From CAUTNA01 sp964371145 (GTDB taxonomy: Bacteria > Pseudomonadota > Alphaproteobacteria > Rs-D84), in assembly GCA_964371145.1 (NCBI GenBank), contig CAYJKO010000002.1:45456-109455 (forward strand): a DNA stretch of 64,000 bases, given 5' to 3'. Of this stretch, positions 27,144 through 36,095 are shown one piece after another. The notes beneath the pieces are model-generated. The model was not told the origin of the DNA and searched no databases. It saw only the letters and a list, made by a program, of their open reading frames with translations. How positions within the stretch are numbered: position 1 is the stretch's first letter; the number at the start of each line of letters is the position of its first letter. Position numbers and translations under genes: made by a program.

Positions 27144-28064
27144 TTATTTTTTTCCTTTGTACATTTTGTTAATCATAACATCTGCAAAACTGTTTGGAAT
27201 AATTTTTTCACCACGCAGATAAGTTAATTTTTGAAAAAAAGAATCTTTTGTTAATTCATCAAATTTTTTTTGATTGAATTGTTTTTGTCTGACGGTCCAC
27301 CATACACTGTGTGTCGGTTCTTGATAAACATGTTTCATTTTTTCGAAATGCAATTTACATTTGTCATCATTTTCAACCATAACACGAAACAAAACCTGGT
27401 GCATAAAATAATCGAAAGCATTTGGTTCTTTTGACCAATATGCATGTATCATTGCACGCCATGCATTTAATAAATACGAACCACGTTTCGAACGAATAAA
27501 ACAATTTTGCACAAAGCTGTATTTATCACCGATTTTATCACCAACCAAATACATAAAAAAATCTTGTGATTCAATCCAATCTTGGATTTCATGGGACGCA
27601 AACCCGGTTGAATCCAACCAAAATCCACCATAATTATATAATAATTCAACACGACAAATGTCGGCAAAATGAGCATTTTTTATTTGCCCACGTTTACGTT
27701 TTTTCATAATAACATCTGGTAATTTTATGTAATCAAATAATGTATTTTCATCCAGAACAATTAATTCTTGTTTACAATTTTTTCGCACACTGTTGTAACA
27801 AGCGCGAACTAAATCCGGAGCATTGTTTTCCCCCTGTAACCAGATAGTCCAAATTTTTTCAGATGTATTATTTTTATTCGGTTTTGAATCTGGCAAATTT
27901 TTAACAGCATACAAATATCTTTTCAAATATTTTGTAATATATTTTGCGGCAACATCATTTCTGATTTTTTTTCTTGTCGCTCTATCGCGCCAAAACCAAT
28001 TTGAAATGTGTGCTTTAAAAATTATTGCGGTCAAATAATAATTTCTTGCCAGATTCATAAACAA
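27144..28064 (-). CDS. Capsular polysaccharide synthesis protein, GT32-like glycosyltransferase
   Basis: The 306-aa protein shows KIWTIWLQGENNAPDLVRAC (nucleotide-sugar entry), FADICRVELLYNYGGFWLDS (the family's GGxWlDaT metal-binding segment, where DS/T replaces a strict DxD) and AFDYFMHQVLF. These match the Caps_synth / OCH1-like group. It is expressed upstream of the GT2 gene and begins 6 bp after the recA stop. Confidence 0.82.
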   Translation of the reverse strand: MFMNLARNYYLTAIIFKAHISNWFWRDRATRKKIRNDVAAKYITKYLKRYLYAVKNLPDSKPNKNNTSEKIWTIWLQGENNAPDLVRACYNSVRKNCKQELIVLDENTLFDYIKLPDVIMKKRKRGQIKNAHFADICRVELLYNYGGFWLDSTGFASHEIQDWIESQDFFMYLVGDKIGDKYSFVQNCFIRSKRGSYLLNAWRAMIHAYWSKEPNAFDYFMHQVLFRVMVENDDKCKLHFEKMKHVYQEPTHSVWWTVRQKQFNQKKFDELTKDSFFQKLTYLRGEKIIPNSFADVMINKMYKGKK

Positions 28065-28070
28065 CCTTTT

Positions 28071-29144
28071 TTATTCTGCATCTTCTTGCGATGTCACAGG
28101 TTCCGGACCTGTCATCATTTCTTCTGCGATTCCAGATGATTTTGCCATAATTTTATCTAATAATTCTGCTTGTTCGGTTGGGTGATCTTTCAACCATTGG
28201 CGTGCATTTGCTTCGCCCTGTCCCATACGAGTTGAATTATAAGAATAGAAACTTCCCGCTTTTTCGATAAAATCGTATTTAACACCCATATCTAAAATTT
28301 CACTGATACGGGATACACCTTCGCCATACATAATTTTGAAATCAACTGTACGGAATGGTGGCGCGACTTTATTTTTAACAACTTTTACTCTTGTTTCGTT
28401 TCCGACAATATTTTCTTTATCTTTGATTTGACCTGTGCGACGAATATCCAGACGGACAGATGCGTAAAATTTCAAAGCATTTCCACCGGACGTTGTTTCA
28501 GGAGATCCAAACATAACACCGATTTTATGACGGATTTGATTGATAAAGATTAATAACGTGTTGCTGCGAGAAACAGAACCTGCCAATTTTTTCAAAGATT
28601 GAGACATCAAACGAGCAGTTGTACCCATAAATGTATCACCGATATTTCCTTCTAATTCTGCTTTTGGCACCAATGCTGCAACAGAATCGACAACGATAAC
28701 ATCGACCGCGCCAGATTTAATTAAAGTGTCCGCGATTTCCAAAGCCTGTTCGCCGGAATCGGGTTGAGATATAATTAAATTTGAAACATTCACACCCAAT
28801 TTATTTGCGTATGATGGATCCAAAGCATTTTCAGCGTCGATATACGCACATGTTCCGCCCATCTTTTGGCTTTCTGCAACCGCATGCAAAGCAAGCGTTG
28901 TTTTACCAGAACTTTCCGGTCCATAAATTTCAACGATACGACCCTTTGGATAACCGCCTATTCCCAATGCGATATCCAACCCAAGTGAACCCGATGAGAT
29001 TGCTTCGATATTTTGAACAGAGCCATCACCCATTGTCATAATTGCATCTTTTCCGAATTGTTTTTGAATTTGCGCCAACGCAGATTCCAAAGCCGGATTT
29101 TTAGATGAAGATGCGGCAGCTTTTATAGTTTCTTTTTTTGCCAT
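28071..29144 (-). CDS. recA: Recombinase RecA
   Basis: RecA forms filaments on single-stranded DNA for strand exchange and LexA self-cleavage. The 357 aa include Walker A GPESSGKT at 75-82, ALDPSYANKLGVNVSNLI, INQIRHKIGVMFGSPETTSGG (L2 loop) and the acidic C-terminus EEMMTGPEPVTSQEDAE. An AAAGGA Shine-Dalgarno precedes the ATG. The glycan genes follow 6 bp downstream and may share its transcript. Confidence 0.98.
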   Translation of the reverse strand: MAKKETIKAAASSSKNPALESALAQIQKQFGKDAIMTMGDGSVQNIEAISSGSLGLDIALGIGGYPKGRIVEIYGPESSGKTTLALHAVAESQKMGGTCAYIDAENALDPSYANKLGVNVSNLIISQPDSGEQALEIADTLIKSGAVDVIVVDSVAALVPKAELEGNIGDTFMGTTARLMSQSLKKLAGSVSRSNTLLIFINQIRHKIGVMFGSPETTSGGNALKFYASVRLDIRRTGQIKDKENIVGNETRVKVVKNKVAPPFRTVDFKIMYGEGVSRISEILDMGVKYDFIEKAGSFYSYNSTRMGQGEANARQWLKDHPTEQAELLDKIMAKSSGIAEEMMTGPEPVTSQEDAE

Positions 29145-29171
29145 TTTTTATCCTTTCTTTTTCTTATATCT

Positions 29172-29200
29172 ATCATACAAATGACAGGATTTTTTTGCAA
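29172..29200 (-). promoter_or_regulatory. recA promoter
   Basis: On the minus strand TTGCAA (29195-29200), a 17-bp spacer and TATGAT (29172-29177) precede recA. I see no alphaproteobacterial SOS box (GTTC-N7-GTTC) in the 65-bp leader. Confidence 0.6.
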
Positions 29201-29209
29201 CAACAAAAA

Positions 29210-30403
29210 CTATTTTTTAAAGTTATATATGTACAAAGAAACCAAACATGCAAACACCGCAAACAACCATACGAAATATGTATCGCGGAACAAAAATATT
29301 ATACCTGCACACATTAATGGCGCTATGAATTTGGACAAAGTATTTGCGGTTGTATATATACCCAAAAATTTTGGTCTCTCGGACTTTTTAACCGCATCAA
29401 AGAAACTTAAATCTCTAACCGGTGCCATAATCGCGGCTGAAACTTGCCATAAAATAAATATTATCGGCAACATGAAATTTGATGCGAACACCGCCCATAA
29501 CGCAAACAATCCAAATGTTATCAATCCAAAATTCATCAAAGCCCGTTTTCCAAAACGTCTGATTAATGTTACAACAAACATATTGGAAAAGATATATGGC
29601 AAAACACCAATAGATAAAACAATACCCAATTGCGTCGGGGAAAATCCACGTTCTACCATAACGATTGGAACATATAATGCGCGGATTGACACCAATATAA
29701 AATAACAAATGCTGTTGATATATGACATTCTTAATTTATGCTTCGAAAAGAAAACCTTGATAGAACGCATCAATGATTTAAAATTTCGTTTTGCATTTGG
29801 CGTCATCTTTTTTTTGTCCGCCTGCACTATTCTGAAATATCTGAAATCCATCCAACAAATTAAATAGCAGATACCCGCAATAACAAATCCCAAACGATAA
29901 TTATCCCCAAATCTTTCTGCAATATACATCGCCAACATAGGGCCGGCAAAAATACCAATATTTGCCCACACATTAAATCTGGATCTTAATTCTGTTATAC
30001 CGGTTTTTTTGGTTGAAAAATCCGACATGAACAAAGGCGTTAAAACACCGGTAAAAACCGCCGCCAACCCCGTCATATAATCCAGCGCAATAAACGTTCC
30101 AACTTTTATCGACAACCCCATCATACAAAAACCGATACCAGCAACCAAAAGCGAGAAATGAAACACTTGTGATTTTGTAAAATATTTTAAAACCTCGTTC
30201 GGTATCAAAGACACCAATAAACAGAAAAAAGAATATAACGCGACATAAATACTAACCAATGCGCTGTTACCATTTAACAATTCTAATAATACCAAAGAAT
30301 AAGACGCCCCATACACACCCGCGGCCAACCCCATAAAAATACCCATATTCGCAAACGAATAACCATTAATAGTTTTTTTTACAGACAAATATTTTTCGTG
30401 CAT
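29210..30403 (-). CDS. Major facilitator superfamily transporter
   Basis: About twelve hydrophobic segments over 397 aa, with a central loop rich in basic residues (QADKKKMTPNAKRNFKSLMR) between the two six-helix halves. I start at ATG 30403 (MHEKYLSVKK, AGAGA upstream). A longer in-frame form would overlap secB and its terminator and would add a non-membrane tail. The substrate cannot be read from sequence; the overall look is of a drug or metabolite efflux carrier. Confidence 0.85.
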   Translation of the reverse strand: MHEKYLSVKKTINGYSFANMGIFMGLAAGVYGASYSLVLLELLNGNSALVSIYVALYSFFCLLVSLIPNEVLKYFTKSQVFHFSLLVAGIGFCMMGLSIKVGTFIALDYMTGLAAVFTGVLTPLFMSDFSTKKTGITELRSRFNVWANIGIFAGPMLAMYIAERFGDNYRLGFVIAGICYLICWMDFRYFRIVQADKKKMTPNAKRNFKSLMRSIKVFFSKHKLRMSYINSICYFILVSIRALYVPIVMVERGFSPTQLGIVLSIGVLPYIFSNMFVVTLIRRFGKRALMNFGLITFGLFALWAVFASNFMLPIIFILWQVSAAIMAPVRDLSFFDAVKKSERPKFLGIYTTANTLSKFIAPLMCAGIIFLFRDTYFVWLFAVFACLVSLYIYNFKK

Positions 30404-30450
30404 TCCAATCTCTTTTTTTATACGACATATATTGTACCACAAAAACCATA

Positions 30451-30481
30451 AAAAAAATACTGCAAATTGCAGTATTTTTTT
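30451..30481 (-). terminator. Terminator of secB
   Basis: ATACTGC-aaatt-GCAGTAT stem with A/T-runs on both sides, directly after the secB stop on the minus strand and before the MFS gene. Confidence 0.8.
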
Positions 30482-30497
30482 ATTTTTTGAAAAAACA

Positions 30498-30938
30498 TTA
30501 TGCGTTTGCTGCTGCATATTTTTCTTCATATTTTTTTTCGAAATCAACCGGTTGCATAGCAAATGGAGGAAATCCAGATTCAGCCGTCAAACGTGTAACC
30601 AATGCGCGAATAGATGGGAACAATAAATTTGGAACATCTATTAACAAAATGCGTTTTTTTGCATCTTCGTCCATTTCTGCATCATCAATTTGAACCAATC
30701 CGGAATATGTTGTTTCAATCATAAAGATAGTTTTTTCATCTTCTGTTAATTTTGAATGAACTTTCAAAATCAAATCTACCATATACAAGTTGTTTTCACC
30801 TGCTTTCATCAATTTAATTTCAACGGGCATATCTATTTTTGCTTGACCGTTGCCTTGTTTTACCAATAATTCAGGTACATTTGGGCTTTCAAATGATATA
30901 TCTTTTAAAAATTGAACAGCCAGATTAAATTTTGCCAT
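30498..30938 (-). CDS. secB: Protein-export chaperone SecB
   Basis: SecB holds preproteins unfolded and hands them to SecA. The 146 aa match the family: FLKDISFESPNVPELL at the N-terminus, LILKVHSKLTEDEKTIFMIE, and the hallmark LLIDVPNLLFPSIRALVTRL followed by GFPPFAMQPVDF. AGGAG lies just before the ATG. It is divergently placed from mltA. Confidence 0.96.
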   Translation of the reverse strand: MAKFNLAVQFLKDISFESPNVPELLVKQGNGQAKIDMPVEIKLMKAGENNLYMVDLILKVHSKLTEDEKTIFMIETTYSGLVQIDDAEMDEDAKKRILLIDVPNLLFPSIRALVTRLTAESGFPPFAMQPVDFEKKYEEKYAAANA

Positions 30939-31015
30939 AATAATACTCCTTTTTTTATAAAGCTATTTATGATAATATAACACTATTGGTTAAAATTACA
31001 AGTGGGTATATAAAA

Positions 31016-32131
31016 ATGAATCAAAAAAAATTATTAAACTCTTTAAAAGCGCCTGTTTTATTGATGGCAGGATTATTTATTTTGGCAACTTTGCCGTCTT
31101 GCGACCTGTCTCCGTCCAGCAGAAAAGTCCCGGGTTCCAAAATGCCGTCTTCTAATTTCACAAAAGTATCCTACTCTGCTCTGCCGGGTTGGGAAGATGA
31201 TGACGTTCGCTATGCATTACAAGCTTTCCGTAACAGCTGTCGTGCAAAAATTCAATATGTTGGCGAATTAAATCCGAACCCTGAATTATTCAAAGAAAAA
31301 TGCGAAACATTGCCAAGTCCGGATGCGTCCACGTCCACAGTTCGCGCATGGTTTGAATCTCATTTCCAACCGTACCAAATTTATAATGACAACGGAACAG
31401 ATACGGGATTATTCACCGGATATTATTCACCGACTATAAAGGGATGCAGAACAAAAACAGCGCATTGTGATACCCCATTGATGAGCGCGCCAACAGATGG
31501 TCGCGAATATAAAGGTGTTGAAAAAGAAACAATCGTTAAAAATAAAATTGGTAACGTATTATATTGGGCGAATATCGTAGATGTTCAAGATATACAAATC
31601 CAAGGCAGCGGTTTGGTTGAATTAGAAAACGGCGAACGTGTTAAATTAAATTTCGGCGGCACAAATGATATGACATTTAAATCTGTTGCCCAATATTTAA
31701 AAGACCGCAACATTAAACCTGAGGGCGGGTATTCGGCAGAAGCCCTGTGGTCACATTTACGCGCACGCCCAGAATTGGCATATGACGCAATTAATTCAAA
31801 CCCAAGATATGTATATTTTACAAAAGCATCTTCCCATGACGTTATTGGAAAAATCGGAACACCTCTATCTAAAATCCGCAGCATCGCAATGGATGACGAA
31901 TTATATACAATTGGATTGCCTGTATACATTGATACGAAATTATCAAACGGACAAAAATTCCAAAGATTGATGATTGCCCAAGATACCGGCAGCGCGATAA
32001 CAGGATGGATTCGTGCAGATATCTTTTTCGGATCAGGAACCGACGCATATCAATATGCCCAAGGCCAACATCAACAAGGCAGAATGTTTATATTGATGCC
32101 AAAAGAATACACATATGTCCAACCCGATTAA
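31016..32131 (+). CDS. mltA: Membrane-bound lytic murein transglycosylase A
   Basis: MltA cleaves peptidoglycan glycan strands to give anhydromuropeptides. I start at ATG 31016; an upstream in-frame TTG (30986) adds nothing conserved. The 371-aa product is a lipoprotein: signal sequence with lipobox LPSC. The catalytic double-psi barrel shows FEPYQ-like FQPYQIYNDNG, GLFTGYYSPTIKG, GSGLVELENGERVKLNFGG and MIAQDTGSAITG with the catalytic Asp near the end. DciA-like coding starts inside its last codons. Confidence 0.94.
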   Translation: MNQKKLLNSLKAPVLLMAGLFILATLPSCDLSPSSRKVPGSKMPSSNFTKVSYSALPGWEDDDVRYALQAFRNSCRAKIQYVGELNPNPELFKEKCETLPSPDASTSTVRAWFESHFQPYQIYNDNGTDTGLFTGYYSPTIKGCRTKTAHCDTPLMSAPTDGREYKGVEKETIVKNKIGNVLYWANIVDVQDIQIQGSGLVELENGERVKLNFGGTNDMTFKSVAQYLKDRNIKPEGGYSAEALWSHLRARPELAYDAINSNPRYVYFTKASSHDVIGKIGTPLSKIRSIAMDDELYTIGLPVYIDTKLSNGQKFQRLMIAQDTGSAITGWIRADIFFGSGTDAYQYAQGQHQQGRMFILMPKEYTYVQPD

Positions 32132-32447
32132 TAATAAATTTTTAAAACGTTTCAGCCGTCCCAGAACATTTGCATCATCTCTTGGTAATTTGATGCAAAT
32201 TATGGGAGTGGCCGCCAGCGATTCTGACCTGCTGAATCGATGGGATAAAATCATGGGATCGGACATTGCAAACATTGCTGAATTAAATGGTATTAAATCC
32301 AACAAAGAAAAAAAATTTATAATCACAATTCGTGCCAAATCACCGGCTTTTTCATTACAATTATCATATCAAAAAACCGAAATTATTGATAAAATTAATA
32401 AATATTTCGGATATGACGCAGTATCAAAAATTATTATAAAAAAATAA
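32115..32447 (+). CDS. DciA-like DUF721 protein
   Basis: The 110-aa protein fits the DUF721 group: a helical N-terminus (LGNLMQIMGVAASDSDLLNRWDKIMG) and a KH-like beta/alpha C-terminal half. DciA proteins load the replicative helicase DnaB in bacteria without DnaC. Its ATG lies inside the last codons of mltA (17-nt overlap, different frame), which implies coupled translation. Moderate similarity only; replication loading here is inferred from the family. Confidence 0.75.
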   Translation: MSNPINNKFLKRFSRPRTFASSLGNLMQIMGVAASDSDLLNRWDKIMGSDIANIAELNGIKSNKEKKFIITIRAKSPAFSLQLSYQKTEIIDKINKYFGYDAVSKIIIKK

Positions 32448-32448
32448 T

Positions 32449-32538
32449 TTAATTTTCTTTTTTTCCGTAATAAGAAATCAATGCTTTTGCATAATCTTGC
32501 AGACCAGATATATATTGAAATATAATAAAATTTTTCAT
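32449..32538 (-). CDS. 29-aa small ORF after the 97-aa membrane protein
   Basis: A short frame with AAAGGA 8 nt before the ATG encodes MKNFIIFQYISGLQDYAKAL plus nine more residues (ISYYGKKEN). It begins 18 bp after the membrane-protein gene ends, so the two look co-transcribed. The N-terminal half is amphipathic-hydrophobic and could lie on the membrane. No family is recognised. Confidence 0.45.
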   Translation of the reverse strand: MKNFIIFQYISGLQDYAKALISYYGKKEN

Positions 32539-32556
32539 ATTAACATTCCTTTATTT

Positions 32557-32850
32557 TTAAATTAATTTTCTTAAAGAATGTCTGGACCAATATGTTGCCA
32601 ATGCCGGAATCAAAAACAAAACAATTCCTGCGATATTCCAAACTGTTATCCAATTCGCCCAATCATTGTGTAATGTAACCACAGACAATTGAAACATATT
32701 TGCAACCATATTCATAAAATCATCAGAAAAACCCAACGCCCAAAAAATTATAACCAAAGAAATATTTAAAACCCAAGAATAAAACAAAAATATCTGACGG
32801 CTTTTTAAATCAGAATCAAATTGTCTGGCCTGTTCTAAATCTGTTTTCAT
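32557..32850 (-). CDS. Small membrane protein with two predicted helices
   Basis: The 97-aa protein has a charged N-terminus (TDLEQARQFDSDLKSRQ), a hydrophobic helix at about 22-42 (LFYSWVLNISLVIIFWALGF) and another at about 70-88 (WNIAGIVLFLIPALATYW), with a short loop between. Both termini are predicted inside. It has a GGGAG Shine-Dalgarno. No family recognised. Confidence 0.6.
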   Translation of the reverse strand: MKTDLEQARQFDSDLKSRQIFLFYSWVLNISLVIIFWALGFSDDFMNMVANMFQLSVVTLHNDWANWITVWNIAGIVLFLIPALATYWSRHSLRKLI

Positions 32851-32931
32851 AATAATTCTCCCAATACATTTTATTAATAAAATAATATCAGAAAAAATTT
32901 AAAATTTTAATAGGAACGAATTCAATATTAT

Positions 32932-33411
32932 TTATACGGGATAACGACTGGTGTTTGCATGCGCAAGACCGATTGCAATTGCATCTGCTTCGTCTGGTGT
33001 TTTTGGATTGGCGGTTGGTAATAATAATTTTAACATACGTGTTATTTGATCTTTATCTGCATGCCCCGCCCCGGTCAAAGCTTTTTTAATTTTATTTGGT
33101 TCGTATTCAAAAACAGGGATTCCAAAATTTGCCGCCGCAACAATAGCCGCCGCGCGAGCATGTCCCAATATCAAAGTTGTTTTTGGATTTTTATTTACGA
33201 ATACAATTTCAATTGCGCATTCATCTGGTTTGTAATTTTCAATAATATTTTTTAATTCGGAAAAAATTACATTTAATCTTTCAGAAAAAGGCAAAGTTTT
33301 TTTCGGCAAAATAACACCGCTGTCTATATAACGGCGCATTGATCCGGCGGTCTCGATGACCGCCCAACCTGTGTGGATTATTCCCGGATCAATGCTGATT
33401 ATTCTTGCCAT
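32932..33411 (-). CDS. ruvC: Crossover junction endodeoxyribonuclease RuvC
   Basis: RuvC nicks Holliday junctions symmetrically. The acidic active site is visible: Asp8 (SIDPG), Glu68 (CAIEIVF), Asp140 and Asp143 (PDEADAIAIGLAH). At 159 aa it is a normal, slightly short family member. It starts 14 bp after yebC, the common yebC-ruvC arrangement. Confidence 0.96.
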   Translation of the reverse strand: MARIISIDPGIIHTGWAVIETAGSMRRYIDSGVILPKKTLPFSERLNVIFSELKNIIENYKPDECAIEIVFVNKNPKTTLILGHARAAAIVAAANFGIPVFEYEPNKIKKALTGAGHADKDQITRMLKLLLPTANPKTPDEADAIAIGLAHANTSRYPV

Positions 33412-33425
33412 TTTTTTATTCTGTT

Positions 33426-34142
33426 TTATGCAGCTGCTGTGAAAACTTTTTGCACGTCGTCATTGTCGTCCAATGCAAAAACTAATTTTTCTAATTTGGC
33501 ATAATTTTCATCATCCAAATCAACTGGCATATTTGGAATCCAAGTCAATTCCGCTTTTTCTGGTTCACCCAACGCGTCTGACAAAGATTTTTGCACAGCC
33601 ATAAAATCATCTGGTTTTGTTGTGATGATATGACCCTCTTCTGACGTTTCAACATCATCTGCGCCGGCTTCCATTACAACTTCCATCATTTCATCTTCTG
33701 ATTTTTTAATGTCATTTGAATAAAAAATTTGTCCCGCGCGTGTAAACATAAATACAACAGAACCCTCTTCACCCATATTGCCACCATTTTTATTAAAGAT
33801 GCTGCGGATTTCAGGAACGGTGCGTCTTGGATTATCTGTTAACGCTTCGACTATTACCGGAACAGACCCCGGTCCATAACCTTCATATCTTACCGCTACG
33901 AAACTTTCGGTATTTGCGGATGACGCTTTATCCATCGCGCGTTTGATATTATCGTTCGGCATAGAATTTTTTCGTGCGTTCAAAATAGCCAATCGTAATC
34001 TTGGATTATTTTCCGGATTTGGATCACCCAATTTTGTTGCCATTGTAATTTCACGTGCCAATTTAGTAAACAATCCGCTGCGTGCTGCGTCTTGCGCTCC
34101 TTTTCTGTGCATAATGTTATGCCACTTACTGTGTCCTGCCAT
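33426..34142 (-). CDS. yebC: YebC/TACO1-family regulatory protein
   Basis: The start is taken as ATG 34142 (MAGHSKWHNIMHRKGAQD, the invariant family N-terminus, with AAAGGT upstream). The open frame extends further but would run into the ruvA leader. The 238-aa product shows GDPNPENNPRLRLAI and GYGPGSVPVIVEALTDNPRR. Members act in translation of difficult sequences or in transcription. It is divergent from ruvA and upstream of ruvC. Confidence 0.96.
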   Translation of the reverse strand: MAGHSKWHNIMHRKGAQDAARSGLFTKLAREITMATKLGDPNPENNPRLRLAILNARKNSMPNDNIKRAMDKASSANTESFVAVRYEGYGPGSVPVIVEALTDNPRRTVPEIRSIFNKNGGNMGEEGSVVFMFTRAGQIFYSNDIKKSEDEMMEVVMEAGADDVETSEEGHIITTKPDDFMAVQKSLSDALGEPEKAELTWIPNMPVDLDDENYAKLEKLVFALDDNDDVQKVFTAAA

Positions 34143-34193
34143 AATTTGACCTTTTGCTTTAATTAGATTATGATTACAAAAAAAGGATACCAA

Positions 34194-34760
34194 ATGATAG
34201 GAAAATTGCAAGGAATTGTTGAACATATTGATAACGATTTTATAATATTGATGACAGGCGGCGTTGGATACAAAGTTTTCACTCATCAAAATTTTACAAA
34301 GGGCGATACAATTTCCCTGTGGATTGAAACTATTGTTCGCGAAGATTCATTTCGTTTGTTCGGTTTTTCCAGTATTTCAGAACAAGAATTATTTAATAAT
34401 TTAACATCCGTGTCGGGCGTTGGACCAAAGGTTGGATTATCTATTTTATCAACATTAAAACCAGATATGTTATTTTCTGCCATCGCAACGGGGGATGTTA
34501 AAACTATTTCTTCTGCGAACGGGGTTGGAAAAAAAATGGCGGAAAAAATTATTGTGGAATTAAAAAATAAAATCGGTGGAATATCATTTGATATGACAAC
34601 CAATAATAATGCTATGTCAGATTTATTGTCTGCACTGGAAACTCTTGGATACAAAAGAATTGAAACTATGGAAATGGTAACGAAATTGGTTGATAAAAAT
34701 CCAACTGCATCGGTTGAATCTTTGATACCTATGGCATTAAAAATATTAAGCGGGAAATAA
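34194..34760 (+). CDS. ruvA: Holliday junction branch migration protein RuvA
   Basis: RuvA binds four-way junctions and loads the RuvB motor. I start at ATG 34194 (MIGKLQGIVEH, preceded by AAAAGGA), not the in-frame ATG 24 nt upstream. The 188 aa contain the OB-fold, the paired helix-hairpin-helix motifs (LTSVSGVGPKVGLSIL and ISSANGVGKKMAEKII) and the C-terminal RuvB-binding three-helix domain (MSDLLSALETLGYK). ruvB does not follow; mnmE does, 2 bp downstream. Confidence 0.95.
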   Translation: MIGKLQGIVEHIDNDFIILMTGGVGYKVFTHQNFTKGDTISLWIETIVREDSFRLFGFSSISEQELFNNLTSVSGVGPKVGLSILSTLKPDMLFSAIATGDVKTISSANGVGKKMAEKIIVELKNKIGGISFDMTTNNNAMSDLLSALETLGYKRIETMEMVTKLVDKNPTASVESLIPMALKILSGK

Positions 34761-34762
34761 AA

Positions 34763-36067
34763 ATGAGAAACGATAAAATTTTTGCATTATCATCTGGCGC
34801 TGGAAAATCTGGCATCGCAGTTGTTCGTCTGTCGGGTGAAAATCTTTTAAATGATTTCAAAAGAATAATAAATAAAAAAACGGACATTATTCCACGTCAT
34901 TTTTATATGGCAAATATTACAAATGATAATGATGAATTGATTGATAATTGTATGGCGGTATTTTTTAATTCCCCACACAGCTTTACCGGCGATGACATCA
35001 TTGAAATTTATCCACACGGCTCGCCTGCTGTTATTGATAAATTATTTGAATTTTTAAAATCTATTAATTATCGCATTGCAGCCCCTGGTGAATTTTCCCA
35101 GCGTGCTTTTTATAATGGTAAAATGGATTTATCTGAAATAGATGGGCTGGTCGCATTGCTGGACGCAAAAACAGATAAACAAAGAACAGCCGCATTAAAA
35201 TCTATGGCGGGAAATGATTCTGAAATTTATAAAAATTGGCGAGAACAAATGATTGAACTGTCCGCATATTCGGCCGCGATTTTGGATTATTCAGATGACG
35301 AATTGCCAGGCGACATAAAAGAAAAAATTGCCAAAAAAGCCGGTGTTTTGCGTGATGAAATAAAAAAAGCATTGGAAAAATCTGATGTTTGCAATGCGAT
35401 TACAAACGGATTTAAAATCGTTTTAACGGGCGATGTTAACGTTGGAAAATCATCCATCTTTAATCGTTTCGTTGGAAAGAATCGCGCAATCGTATCAGAC
35501 GTTTGTGGTACGACGCGTGATGTCATAGATACCGAATTAAATCTGGGTGGATATTTGGTAAATTTATCAGACACCGCCGGCATCAGAGAATCGGATGACG
35601 AGATTGAAAAAATCGGGATTGAAAAATCTTTTGAATCTGTTCGCGATGCCGATTTAATTTTGCGCGTATATGCGAACGAAATTCGCGACATAGAACCACC
35701 GCGCGACAACGAAATTATTGTATTTAATAAATGCGATATTCGCGATATTAAAACACGCGATGAAAATGCGATTTGTATATCTGCACAAACGGGCAAAAAT
35801 TTTGAAAAATTAATTCAAAAAATTATACATAAAATTGAAATTTTAATTCAAAAAAATGAAAGCGAATTAATGGTGAACGCACGCACAAAACAATTGTTAG
35901 AAAAGACATCAAATGAATTAGACAATGCGTTAAAACATTGTGATGTTTATGATTTGTTTTCTGACCATTTAAATACGGCGGCAAACAATATCGGTAAAAT
36001 TTTGGGTATAATATCGCCCGAAGAAATTATGGACGCAACATTCAACCGTTTGTGTTTGGGCAAATAA
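34763..36067 (+). CDS. mnmE: tRNA modification GTPase MnmE
   Basis: With MnmG it adds aminomethyl-type groups to U34 of some tRNAs. Domains: N-terminal tetrahydrofolate-binding (1-118), helical domain, and an inserted G domain with G1 GDVNVGKSS (223-231), DTAGIRE (270-276) and NKCDIRD. It ends with the C-terminal CLGK (431-434), the catalytic Cys motif of the family. 434 aa, complete. It sits 2 bp after ruvA, so both form one unit ended by an ACCGGC hairpin. Confidence 0.97.
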   Translation: MRNDKIFALSSGAGKSGIAVVRLSGENLLNDFKRIINKKTDIIPRHFYMANITNDNDELIDNCMAVFFNSPHSFTGDDIIEIYPHGSPAVIDKLFEFLKSINYRIAAPGEFSQRAFYNGKMDLSEIDGLVALLDAKTDKQRTAALKSMAGNDSEIYKNWREQMIELSAYSAAILDYSDDELPGDIKEKIAKKAGVLRDEIKKALEKSDVCNAITNGFKIVLTGDVNVGKSSIFNRFVGKNRAIVSDVCGTTRDVIDTELNLGGYLVNLSDTAGIRESDDEIEKIGIEKSFESVRDADLILRVYANEIRDIEPPRDNEIIVFNKCDIRDIKTRDENAICISAQTGKNFEKLIQKIIHKIEILIQKNESELMVNARTKQLLEKTSNELDNALKHCDVYDLFSDHLNTAANNIGKILGIISPEEIMDATFNRLCLGK

Positions 36068-36095
36068 AAAAAACCGGCTAATTGCCGGTTTTTAT
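36066..36095. terminator. Bidirectional terminator (ACCGGC type)
   Basis: ACCGGC-taatt-GCCGGT hairpin with flanking A- and T-runs between mnmE and the convergent hypothetical gene. Confidence 0.85.

Noticed and set aside
29145..29209. SOS (LexA) box in the recA leader
   Set aside because: No GTTC-N7-GTTC or similar direct repeat is present; only a plain promoter is seen.
34143..34289. N-terminal extension of YebC
   Set aside because: The conserved N-terminus MAGHSKW begins at 34142; the upstream frame overlaps the ruvA leader and has no family similarity.
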